A stretch of 64,000 nt of DNA from RGIG4034 sp045576455. GTDB lineage: Bacteria; Bacillota; Clostridia; Lachnospirales; Lachnospiraceae. Positions 1 to 7,444 of the stretch are shown here, one piece after another. The stretch's first letter is position 1, and each line of letters opens with the position of its first letter. Both the position numbers and the translations under genes were made by a program. A model generated the notes under the pieces. That model was given only the letters and a program-made list of their open reading frames with translations. It was not told the origin of the DNA and searched no databases. The DNA lies in assembly GCA_045576455.1 (NCBI GenBank), contig JAZNGM010000001.1, forward strand, positions 124,001 to 188,000. Direction: 5' to 3'.

Positions 1-804
1 GATGCGCTTATCAAAGTATCTGATGTTAAGCAGCTTAAGCAGCTTATTGCGGCACTTAATAAGGTAGAGTATCCTTTTTATATAGTAGGAAACGGAAGTA
101 ATATTCTGGTTGGTGATAAAGGGTACGACGGTGTTATTGTAAAAATTGCGCAGGATTTTGACAATATTACAATAGATGGGAACATGGTTACGGCCATGGC
201 AGGTGCAAGAATGTCTGCTGTCGCACAGAAAGCGGCCATGGCATCTCTTTCAGGACTTGAGTTTGCATCAGGAATTCCGGGTACAATCGGCGGTGGCGTA
301 ATGATGAACGCGGGCGCTTATGATGGTGAAATGAAGCAGGTGGTAAAGACTGTTTCGGTTTTAGACCGTGAAGGAAATGAATTACACCTTGATAATGAAA
401 CGATGGAATTCGGTTATAGGACAAGTGTATTAAAGAGAACGAACCACATTGTGACGGAAGTTGTTTTTGAACTTAAGCCGGGAAACCGGGAAGAGATTAT
501 CTCCAAAATGGAAGATTTTAACCAGAGACGAAGAGATAAACAACCGTTAGAATATCCTAGTGCGGGAAGTACTTTTAAAAGACCTGACGGCTATTTTGCC
601 GGTAAGCTTATTATGGATGCAGGACTTGCGGGATACCGTATCGGTGGAGCAAGTGTTTCAAGCAAGCATTGCGGCTTTGTTATCAATGATAAAAATGCAA
701 CCAGCTTAGAAATAAAGCAGCTTATAGATTATGTTGCAGATGTAGTGTATGAAAAGGCAGGCGTTAAATTGGAGCCTGAAGTTATTTTTTTGGGAGATTT
801 TTAA
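1..804 (+). CDS. murB: UDP-N-acetylmuramate dehydrogenase, 5'-truncated by window edge
   Basis: Reduces UDP-GlcNAc-enolpyruvate to UDP-MurNAc with NADPH and FAD, the second committed step of cytoplasmic peptidoglycan precursor synthesis. The reading frame is open from base 1, so the start lies upstream; about 267 codons are present. The FAD-binding motif GNGSNILV is near the left edge, followed by SGIPGTIGGGVMMNAGAYDG. The catalytic serine motif PSAGSTFKRP and the terminal glutamate in KLEPEVIFLG are both intact, so the visible part looks functional. It is the first visible member of a tight cluster with rapZ, whiA and a Crh-like gene, the usual order in Clostridia. Only the N-terminus is missing. 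Confidence 0.96.
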   Translation, partial: DALIKVSDVKQLKQLIAALNKVEYPFYIVGNGSNILVGDKGYDGVIVKIAQDFDNITIDGNMVTAMAGARMSAVAQKAAMASLSGLEFASGIPGTIGGGVMMNAGAYDGEMKQVVKTVSVLDREGNELHLDNETMEFGYRTSVLKRTNHIVTEVVFELKPGNREEIISKMEDFNQRRRDKQPLEYPSAGSTFKRPDGYFAGKLIMDAGLAGYRIGGASVSSKHCGFVINDKNATSLEIKQLIDYVADVVYEKAGVKLEPEVIFLGDF

Positions 805-829
805 ATCTTCATGCATAAAGAGGAAGCCT

Positions 830-1690
830 ATGAAATTTGTAATTGTAACGGGAATGAGTGGCGGCGGTAAGAGAACCGCATTAAAGATGTTGGAAGATAT
901 GGGGTTTTACTGTGTAGATAACCTCCCCATACCATTGTTAGATAAATTTTGTGAATTGATTACCATGCCTGAAAGCGATTTGCAACGGGTAGCGCTTGGT
1001 GTGGATGTAAGAACCAGCCAGTCTTTTGAAGAAATGGGTGCTATCCTTGATAAATATAAGCAGGCCGGTTATGTGATGGATATTCTTTTTATGGAAGCAA
1101 GTGATAATGTTATCCTGAAAAGATATAAGGAAAGCAGAAGAATGCATCCGCTTTCGCCGGAGGGTAGGGTTTTGGAAGGAATCCGGATGGAAAGAAAAAT
1201 ATTGTCCGATTTAAAAGCAAGGGCGGACTATATAATCGATACCTCTAATGTTCTGACAAGAGAGCTTAAGGCGGAGCTTGATAAAATCTTCATAAAAGAT
1301 ATTAAGTACGATAATCTGATGGTTAATATCATCTCCTTTGGATTTAAAAACGGAATACCGGCTGACGCGGACTTAGTGTTTGATGTACGTTTCTTGCCGA
1401 ATCCGTTTTATGTAGATGAACTTAAGACCAAGACAGGAAATGATAAAGAAGTGCAGGATTTTGTAATGGGCTTTGAAGAATCCGGTCTTTTTCTGGATAA
1501 ATTGGTTGATATGATAAAGTTTTTAATTCCCTGTTATGTAAAAGAAGGGAAATATCAATTGTTGATTGCTATAGGCTGTACGGGTGGTAAGCATAGAAGT
1601 GTAACTTTGGCAAACGCACTTTACGACAGTCTCAAAGATAAAGGCAACTATGGAGTGAACATAATCCATAGGGATATTTTGGTGGGATAA
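830..1690 (+). CDS. rapZ: RapZ/YvcJ-family nucleotide-binding protein
   Basis: RapZ-family proteins bind nucleotides and, in enteric bacteria, bind small RNAs and adapt them to RNase E; in Bacillus the homologue is YvcJ. The protein has 286 aa, normal for the family. The start at 830 (MKFVIVTG) follows an AGGAAG ribosome site; a longer frame from 749 would overlap murB and is not conserved-looking. The P-loop is GMSGGGKR: the lysine (K14) is kept but the usual Ser/Thr after it is Arg (R15). CVDNLP follows, and the C-terminal domain signature GCTGGKHRSV is intact. It sits 25 bp after murB and 14 bp before whiA. The usual neighbour yvcK is absent here. The regulatory target is unknown in this organism. 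Confidence 0.93.
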   Translation: MKFVIVTGMSGGGKRTALKMLEDMGFYCVDNLPIPLLDKFCELITMPESDLQRVALGVDVRTSQSFEEMGAILDKYKQAGYVMDILFMEASDNVILKRYKESRRMHPLSPEGRVLEGIRMERKILSDLKARADYIIDTSNVLTRELKAELDKIFIKDIKYDNLMVNIISFGFKNGIPADADLVFDVRFLPNPFYVDELKTKTGNDKEVQDFVMGFEESGLFLDKLVDMIKFLIPCYVKEGKYQLLIAIGCTGGKHRSVTLANALYDSLKDKGNYGVNIIHRDILVG

Positions 1691-1704
1691 CACAGGAGGA
1701 TTAA

Positions 1705-2667
1705 ATGTCTTTTTCCGGTGAAGTAAAAGAAGAATTAGGTAAACAAATGAGCCATGCACGCAATTGCCAGATTGCGGAGATGGCAGCATTACTTACATAT
1801 TGCGGACGTTTGGAGAAGACAAAAGGTAATTTACTTTGCTTGTCTTTTAAAACGGAAAACAGTGACGTTTTAAGAAAATACTTTACATTATTGAGAAAAA
1901 CATATAATATAGGTACTGATACTTTGGAGGAGGAAGCTTGGAGCAGTGAGCAGAAGGGTTCTTTCTCCGTATTCTTGCGTAATCAAAGTCAGGTTTCTGA
2001 CATTGTGAAAAGCATAAAATGGGTGGATGCCAATGGTGTAGTGGCAACCGGTACAGACACGGTAAATGAAATGCTGCTGAGGGGAACCGATGCAAAGCGG
2101 GCATTTATCCGGGGCGCTTATCTGGCCATAGGTTCCATGAGCGATCCGCAAAAAGGATATCATCTCGAATATGTATGCATTAGTCAAAATCAGGCGGAAC
2201 AGCTCTGTGCACTATTAAATGGTTTTGAAGTAGATGCAAAAATAGTTCTCAGGAAAAAGTATTACGTGGTCTATATTAAGGAAGGTTCTTCCATTGTGGA
2301 TCTGCTGAATATTATGGAAGCACATGTAGCACTGATGAATCTTGAAAACTTACGTATTGAAAAAGAGATACGAAATTCTATAAACAGAAGAGTTAATTGT
2401 GAAACTGCCAACATTACCAAGACAATCAATGCTTCGGCAAAACAGCTTGAAGATATTGAACTTGTAAGGGACGAGTATGGTTTTGGTAAATTGCCGGACA
2501 GTCTGAGCGAAATAGCGAAGATGAGATTGCTTCATCCGGATGCAACGTTAAAAGAACTGGGTGAACTGATGGATCCCCCGGTAGGAAAATCAGGGGTTAA
2601 TCACAGGTTGAGAAAGCTTAGCGAAATTGCACAGATGGTTCGTGATGGCAGTAAAAAGGAGGAGTAA
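1705..2667 (+). CDS. whiA: DNA-binding regulator WhiA
   Basis: WhiA is a conserved Gram-positive protein that acts as a sporulation transcription factor in Streptomyces and influences cell division and chromosome segregation in Bacillus. The 320-aa length is typical. Domains in order: an N-terminal WhiA domain (about 1-85), a degenerate LAGLIDADG homing-endonuclease fold (about 90-220, with AFIRGAYLAIGSMSDP), and a C-terminal helix-turn-helix (about 235-315, with ATLKELGELMDPPVGKSGVN). The start follows AGGAGG at about 1694. It belongs to the murB-rapZ-whiA-Crh cluster and is 5 bp from the next gene, so it is almost surely cotranscribed. Direct gene targets in Clostridia are not known to me. 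Confidence 0.95.
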   Translation: MSFSGEVKEELGKQMSHARNCQIAEMAALLTYCGRLEKTKGNLLCLSFKTENSDVLRKYFTLLRKTYNIGTDTLEEEAWSSEQKGSFSVFLRNQSQVSDIVKSIKWVDANGVVATGTDTVNEMLLRGTDAKRAFIRGAYLAIGSMSDPQKGYHLEYVCISQNQAEQLCALLNGFEVDAKIVLRKKYYVVYIKEGSSIVDLLNIMEAHVALMNLENLRIEKEIRNSINRRVNCETANITKTINASAKQLEDIELVRDEYGFGKLPDSLSEIAKMRLLHPDATLKELGELMDPPVGKSGVNHRLRKLSEIAQMVRDGSKKEE

Positions 2668-2672
2668 GGAAT

Positions 2673-2933
2673 ATGATGAAACAGACAACTACAATCCGCT
2701 TGAAAAATGGATTGGAGGCAAGACCGGTAGCAATGTTAGTTCAGCTTGCAAGTCAATTTGACAGTACGGTTTATTTGCAGACAGAAGGTAAAAGGGTTAA
2801 TGCAAAAAGTATAATGGGAATGATGAGCTTAGGGCTTAATATGGGTGCAGACGTTGACATTGAAGCAGATGGTGTTGATGAAGCGGACGCAGTTAATAAA
2901 CTTGTAGCATATTTGAGCGGTACAGAAGCGTAA
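2673..2933 (+). CDS. crh: Crh-like HPr paralogue with Glu at position 15
   Basis: An 86-aa HPr-fold protein. In true HPr, His15 accepts phosphate from PEP via Enzyme I; here the motif reads GLEARP instead of GLHARP, so residue 15 is Glu and sugar phosphotransfer is not possible. Ser46, the HPr kinase target, is kept in context (AKSIMGMM). This is the pattern of Bacillus Crh, which has Gln15 and acts only in CcpA-dependent catabolite repression, and Bacillus crh lies in the same rapZ/whiA neighbourhood. I infer a regulatory, not transport, role. ATG at 2673 and 2676 are both possible; AAGGAGGAG lies just upstream. Glu15 could mimic a phosphorylated or charged state, which is speculation. Confidence 0.85.
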   Translation: MMKQTTTIRLKNGLEARPVAMLVQLASQFDSTVYLQTEGKRVNAKSIMGMMSLGLNMGADVDIEADGVDEADAVNKLVAYLSGTEA

Positions 2934-2947
2934 ATTAAGGGTTACTT

Positions 2948-3835
2948 ATGAGAAAGAAGCTACTTTTTATATATAATCAACATGCCGGAAAAGCAAAAAT
3001 TAAAAATCACCTTGTAGCAATACTTGATATATTTACGAAAGCAGGATATGAAGTGACTGCACGTCCGACACAGTTTGCCGGCGACGCACGGGAAACGGTA
3101 TGCCGTAAAATAGAAGAGTATGACCTTATTGTGTGTTCCGGTGGTGATGGTACTTTTGATGAAGTGGTTAGTGGTATAGTAGATTCGGGAATACAGGTTC
3201 CGCTTGGCTACATTCCTGCCGGAAGTACCAATGATTTTGCTACCAGCTTAAAGTTATCAAAGTCAATGCCTGCGGCAGCGAAAACCGCGGTAAGCGGTAA
3301 ACGGTTCCTATGTGATTTGGGCCACTTTAACGAAGATATTTTTGTTTATATAGCTGCCTTCGGTCTTTTTACTGACGTGTCTTACGAGACACCGCAGGAA
3401 GTCAAAAATGTACTGGGACATCTTGCTTATATTTTGGAAGGCATGAAAAAATTGTCTTCTATACGTTCTTACAAATTGCGTATTGAAGCAGATGGTAAAG
3501 TGATTAATGATGAATTTATATATGGAATGATTACCAACTCGACATCTGTCGGTGGATTTAAAATGATAGCCGGTAATTCGGTCAGATTAAATGACGGAAG
3601 ATTTGAGCTTACTTTGGTTAAGGCACCGAAGAATCCGCTTGATTTGCAAAAAATCATTTCTTCCCTGCTTACGGCAGAATCTGAAACGGATAGTATATGC
3701 TGTATTAAGGCAGCAAATATTTTGATTGAATCCGAAGAAGAAATTGCATGGACAATAGATGGTGAGTTTGGGGGTAATCATAAGAAAGTAGAAATATGGA
3801 ACGAAAAGAAAGGTTTATGTATAAACGTTCCGTAG
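2948..3835 (+). CDS. Diacylglycerol kinase-family lipid kinase (YegS/BmrU-like)
   Basis: A 295-aa soluble lipid kinase of the DAGK catalytic family. The nucleotide-binding motif SGGDGTFDEVVSG lies near residues 60-72, and GYIPAGSTNDFATSL near 90 is the conserved second glycine-rich motif. The C-terminal beta-sandwich half ends in a WTIDGE motif, usual in this family. Such enzymes phosphorylate diacylglycerol or related lipids at the membrane surface. It starts 14 bp after the Crh-like gene and ends the cluster, followed by a hairpin region. The exact lipid substrate cannot be told from sequence; DgkB-like is the closest guess. Confidence 0.88.
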   Translation: MRKKLLFIYNQHAGKAKIKNHLVAILDIFTKAGYEVTARPTQFAGDARETVCRKIEEYDLIVCSGGDGTFDEVVSGIVDSGIQVPLGYIPAGSTNDFATSLKLSKSMPAAAKTAVSGKRFLCDLGHFNEDIFVYIAAFGLFTDVSYETPQEVKNVLGHLAYILEGMKKLSSIRSYKLRIEADGKVINDEFIYGMITNSTSVGGFKMIAGNSVRLNDGRFELTLVKAPKNPLDLQKIISSLLTAESETDSICCIKAANILIESEEEIAWTIDGEFGGNHKKVEIWNEKKGLCINVP

Positions 3836-3855
3836 GATAAATTGATTTAGACTTT

Positions 3856-3916
3856 AAATAAAAAAAGCCCCTAAAAAGGGAGGATGCCAAGCAACATATG
3901 TTGCTTGGCATTTATT
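3856..3916. terminator. Double hairpin between convergent genes
   Basis: Two hairpins lie between the convergent lipid kinase and cyclophilin genes. A perfect 26-nt palindrome at 3885-3910 (arm TGCCAAGCAACAT) is followed by a T-rich stretch for plus-strand transcripts. A smaller CCCT/AGGG hairpin at about 3868-3880 is followed, read on the minus strand, by GCTTTTTTT. Together they can stop transcription from both sides. Confidence 0.7.
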
Positions 3917-4082
3917 ATGAAAAAGTTTTTTTAAAATAAATAAATTTGGTTGCTACCGATTTATTTGTTTCTATGAACTTAGTATACATAACAAAAATGT
4001 ATAATTAATGTTATGTAAATTAACATTGTTTAAAATAAAAATGAACAAAATGTTAACAAAACCCCTCCCGGTGTCGATTTCG

Positions 4083-4604
4083 CTACATTTTTTCCGGTTC
4101 CGGATACTCTGTACCGAAAGTATCTACAGTAACTGTTTTCATAATTTGCGGGGCAACCGGTCTGTCTGCGTAGTCGGTTTTAGTCTCTGCAATCTTATTT
4201 ACGATATCCATTCCTTCAATAACTTTACCGAATGCAGCATAAGCTCCGTCAAGGTGAGGCGCATTTTTATGCATAATAAAGAACTGGGAACCTGCTGAGT
4301 TTGGATGCATACTTCTTGCCATAGAGAGAACACCTTCTGTATGCTTAAGATTATTTGTAAATCCATTGTCTGCAAATTCTCCTTTTATGCTGTATCCCGG
4401 GCCGCCCATACCGGAACCTTCAGGACAACCGCCCTGAATCATGAATCCGTTGATGACGCGGTGAAAGATTAAACCGTCATAAAAATTCTTGTTAACAAGG
4501 CTGATAAAGTTATTAACAGATGTAGGAGCAATTTCAGGATAAAGCTCAAGCTTAATAACATCATCATTTTCCATTGTAATTGTAACAATAGGGTTCTGTG
4601 CCAT
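4083..4604 (-). CDS. Peptidyl-prolyl cis-trans isomerase, cyclophilin type
   Basis: A 173-aa cytoplasmic cyclophilin that catalyses cis-trans isomerisation of prolyl bonds. No signal peptide is seen. The core motifs are FHRVINGFMIQGG (with the catalytic Arg), NSAGSQFFI and HLDGAYAAFGKV. The start MAQNPIVTI at 4604 is preceded by AAGGAGAT at a good distance; a longer frame to 4640 has no ribosome site and is rejected. It stands alone on the minus strand between two plus-strand units. The C-terminal tail (EYPEPEKM) is short and unremarkable. Confidence 0.95.
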   Translation of the reverse strand: MAQNPIVTITMENDDVIKLELYPEIAPTSVNNFISLVNKNFYDGLIFHRVINGFMIQGGCPEGSGMGGPGYSIKGEFADNGFTNNLKHTEGVLSMARSMHPNSAGSQFFIMHKNAPHLDGAYAAFGKVIEGMDIVNKIAETKTDYADRPVAPQIMKTVTVDTFGTEYPEPEKM

Positions 4605-4750
4605 TTTAATATCTCCTTTATGTTTCATAAATATTTTCAATCAGTTCATTTTAGCATTAAGTTCAATTGTCCGTAAAGGGGGGATTGGCTTATTTTATGA
4701 ATATGTTATGATTAAAGAGGTGTAAATCTAATAGGATCGGAGTTTATATT

Positions 4751-5641
4751 ATGTGGTTAGAAAGTACGCTTAAGGATATTGTTTTTTATATCATAAATCC
4801 TTTTGTGCAAACGCAAGAAGAGCCGGCTTATAGGAAGCTGCTTACAAAGCTTGCGGTTTCGGGATATAAGGTGTTTGAATATAATGAAAATGATACAGAT
4901 ATAGAGCATGATGTGTTTGCAACGTTAATTGTTACGGATGATAACCGTTTTGCAAGGGATTATGTAATGAAAGGGTATGCGGTTTTAGGGTACGATGGCA
5001 CCGGTTCTTACAGGATTCCGTCAGCAGAGTATGTTTTTGAAAGTATGGTGGAAATGGAACCTGAAGATATTAATGAGGTATATTGCCGGTTAAAATGCAT
5101 ACCAAAATACATACTTGAGACAGAAAGATGCTATGTCCGTGAGATATCTCTAAATGATATACCCCGTTTATATGAAATATATGCAAACCCATCTATAACG
5201 AAATATATGGAGCCCTTGTTTGAACGGCAGGAAGATGAACTGGCGTACACGAAAAGTTACATAAAAAACGTATACGGTTTATACGGGTACGGAATGTGGC
5301 TGCTTATTGAAAAAGAAAGCAATACGGTTATCGGAAGAATCGGCGTTGAAATGAAGGAAAACCCGTTGGATGAAGGGCTTGCTCATGAGAAATGCCGTGG
5401 CGGTGTAGAGATAGGATTTATGATTGCGCAGGAATACCAGGGAAAAGGCTATGCTAAAGAGGCGGTGCGTGCGGTGTTATCCTATTGTAAGCAGCATATC
5501 GACACCCCGCTTGTGTATGCTATGGTGGATAGGGATAATGAAGCATCCATAGGCTTGTGCGAACGGTTAGGATTTGTATATAAAGAAACCGTGCCACAGA
5601 ACGGACGTATTTTTAGTTATTATGAGTATATGAATAATTAG
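4751..5641 (+). CDS. GNAT-family N-acetyltransferase with extra N-terminal domain
   Basis: A 296-aa protein. Residues about 125-290 form a RimJ/RimL-type GNAT domain that transfers acetyl from acetyl-CoA: LETERCYVREISLNDI begins it, and the CoA pyrophosphate-binding motif is YQGKGYAKEAV. The terminal SIGLCERLGFVYKE is the usual GNAT end. The first 115 residues form a separate alpha/beta domain (LTKLAVSGYKVFEYNEND...AVLGYDG) that I do not recognise with confidence; it looks like a Rossmann-type or HAD-like remnant. The acceptor may be an antibiotic, protein N-terminus or small amine; nothing in the sequence decides. It is a single gene before the ABC exporter pair. Confidence 0.85.
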   Translation: MWLESTLKDIVFYIINPFVQTQEEPAYRKLLTKLAVSGYKVFEYNENDTDIEHDVFATLIVTDDNRFARDYVMKGYAVLGYDGTGSYRIPSAEYVFESMVEMEPEDINEVYCRLKCIPKYILETERCYVREISLNDIPRLYEIYANPSITKYMEPLFERQEDELAYTKSYIKNVYGLYGYGMWLLIEKESNTVIGRIGVEMKENPLDEGLAHEKCRGGVEIGFMIAQEYQGKGYAKEAVRAVLSYCKQHIDTPLVYAMVDRDNEASIGLCERLGFVYKETVPQNGRIFSYYEYMNN

Positions 5642-5670
5642 TTGTGGACTATCCAAAAATGTGAGATAAT
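5642..5670 (+). promoter_or_regulatory. Possible sigma-A promoter for the ABC exporter
   Basis: TTGTGG at 5642-5647 and GATAAT at 5665-5670 are separated by 17 bp, about 40 bp before the first ABC gene. The -35 is weak and the assignment is by eye. Confidence 0.4.
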
Positions 5671-5710
5671 ACATAGCGATTGAAATATTACGGTCAAGGA
5701 TATATTTAAG

Positions 5711-7444
5711 ATGAAAAAATTACTGGTTTATTTGAAAGATTATAAGAAGGAATCTGTGCTGGGCCCGCTTTTTAAACTGCTTGAGGCTTCATTTGAACTT
5801 TTTGTGCCATTGGTAATGGCATCTATTATAGATGTCGGAATTCAAAATAAAGATAAAACCCATGTAATTTATATGGGACTTGTATTGTTTGCACTTGGCG
5901 TAATCGGACTGGTTTGTTCGCTTACCGCACAATATTTTGCGGCAAAAGCGGCAGTTGGTTTTACCGCCAAGCTGAAAAGTGTTTTGTTTGCACATATCAT
6001 GAAGTTTTCTTATTCCCAGATGGATGAAATGGGGAGTTCTTCACTCATTACAAGAATGACAAGTGATATGAATCAGGTGCAGTCAGGTGTTAACCTTATT
6101 TTACGCTTGTTTTTAAGATCACCCTTTATTGTGTTTGGCGCGATGATTATGGCATTTACCGTGGATGTTAAGTCGGCGGTTATTTTTGTTGTGGTTATTC
6201 CGCTTTTGTCCATTGTTGTATTCGGACTCATGCTGATTGGTATTAAAATATATCATCGTCTTCAGTCAAGGCTTGACGTGATAACCAGAAATACGAGAGA
6301 AAGTCTTCAAGGAGTGAGAGTTATTCGTGCCTTCCGCCTTGAAGATGAATATGCGGATGAATTTATGGAGAATAACAGGGCTTTGAAAAAAATCCAGCTT
6401 CTTTCGGGAAGAGTTTCTTCTATTATGAATCCGCTGACCTATGTAATTATTAATGTCGGTTTAATAGCACTTATATGGTCGGGGGCTTTAAGGGTAAACA
6501 GCGGTAATATTTCACAAGGAGCGGTAGTTGCATTGGTTAACTATATGTCCCAGATTCTTGTGGAATTAATTAAGCTGGCTAATTTGATTTTGTCGGCTAC
6601 AAAAGCTTATGCCTGCGGAAACCGTATACAGGCAGTGCTTGAGATGAAACCGGAGGATGAGGTGACGCCTCAGGAAGATAAAAATAAGGAAAATGTTACG
6701 GAGGAATTTATCGCATTTAATGATGTAAGTTTTTCTTACGACGGTGCTAAAGAAGAAACGCTCAGCAACATTAGCTTCAAAGTTAATAAAGGGGAAATGA
6801 TTGGCATCATCGGAGGAACGGGCTCCGGTAAATCAACTCTTATCAATCTGCTTTCAGGCTTTTATAAACCGACAAACGGGCAGATTATTTTGGATGGAAA
6901 AGATATAAGCAGCATGTCTGCAAAACAGATTCTTGATGTCATTAAGCTGGTTCCGCAAAAAGCAGTTCTTTTTACCGGAACGGTTGCTGAAAATATCCGT
7001 TGGGGCAATAAAGATGCTTCGGATGAAGATGTACTTAAGGCATTGGAAACGGCTCAGGCTGCAGAGTTTGTTCTTAAAAAAGAGGGTGGAATAAACTGCG
7101 CGGTAAGTCAGGGCGGTAAGAATTTTTCGGGCGGACAGCGCCAACGACTTACTATCGCCCGTGCATTGGTGGCAAAGTCAGCGGTACTCATTCTTGATGA
7201 CAGTACATCGGCGCTGGATTATAAAACAGATGCCATGCTTCGCAAGGAAATTGCGGCTCTTTCGCATCGTCCGACGGTATTTTTAATATCCCAGAGAACA
7301 AATTCTTTGCAAAATGCAGATAAAATTTTAGTTATGGATGACGGTATGCTGGTAGGCCAGGGAACGCATGAGGAGCTGCTGGTTACCTGTGATGTGTATC
7401 GTGAAATCCATGAGTCGCAGTATAAAAAAGGAGGTAACCAATAA
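5711..7444 (+). CDS. Heterodimeric ABC exporter, subunit with degenerate ATPase site
   Basis: A 577-aa half-transporter: six-helix transmembrane domain (about 1-310) fused to a nucleotide-binding domain (about 335-565). Walker A is GGTGSGKST (about residue 367) and the signature is the canonical FSGGQ. After Walker B the catalytic Glu is Asp (LILDDSTSALD), and the switch His is Gln (LISQRTNS). This is the classical degenerate half of heterodimeric exporters such as BmrCD or TM287/288. Its stop overlaps the start of the next gene in TAATG, which fits 1:1 production of partners. Likely a drug or lipid exporter in the cytoplasmic membrane; the substrate is unknown. Confidence 0.93.
   Translation: MKKLLVYLKDYKKESVLGPLFKLLEASFELFVPLVMASIIDVGIQNKDKTHVIYMGLVLFALGVIGLVCSLTAQYFAAKAAVGFTAKLKSVLFAHIMKFSYSQMDEMGSSSLITRMTSDMNQVQSGVNLILRLFLRSPFIVFGAMIMAFTVDVKSAVIFVVVIPLLSIVVFGLMLIGIKIYHRLQSRLDVITRNTRESLQGVRVIRAFRLEDEYADEFMENNRALKKIQLLSGRVSSIMNPLTYVIINVGLIALIWSGALRVNSGNISQGAVVALVNYMSQILVELIKLANLILSATKAYACGNRIQAVLEMKPEDEVTPQEDKNKENVTEEFIAFNDVSFSYDGAKEETLSNISFKVNKGEMIGIIGGTGSGKSTLINLLSGFYKPTNGQIILDGKDISSMSAKQILDVIKLVPQKAVLFTGTVAENIRWGNKDASDEDVLKALETAQAAEFVLKKEGGINCAVSQGGKNFSGGQRQRLTIARALVAKSAVLILDDSTSALDYKTDAMLRKEIAALSHRPTVFLISQRTNSLQNADKILVMDDGMLVGQGTHEELLVTCDVYREIHESQYKKGGNQ

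Noticed and set aside
749..829. Longer RapZ start overlapping murB
   Set aside because: The added 27 residues are off-frame murB sequence; ATG 830 has AGGAAG in place and matches the family start.
4008..4298. 96-codon plus-strand frame
   Set aside because: Mostly antisense to the cyclophilin gene; begins in AT-rich intergenic DNA without a Shine-Dalgarno site.
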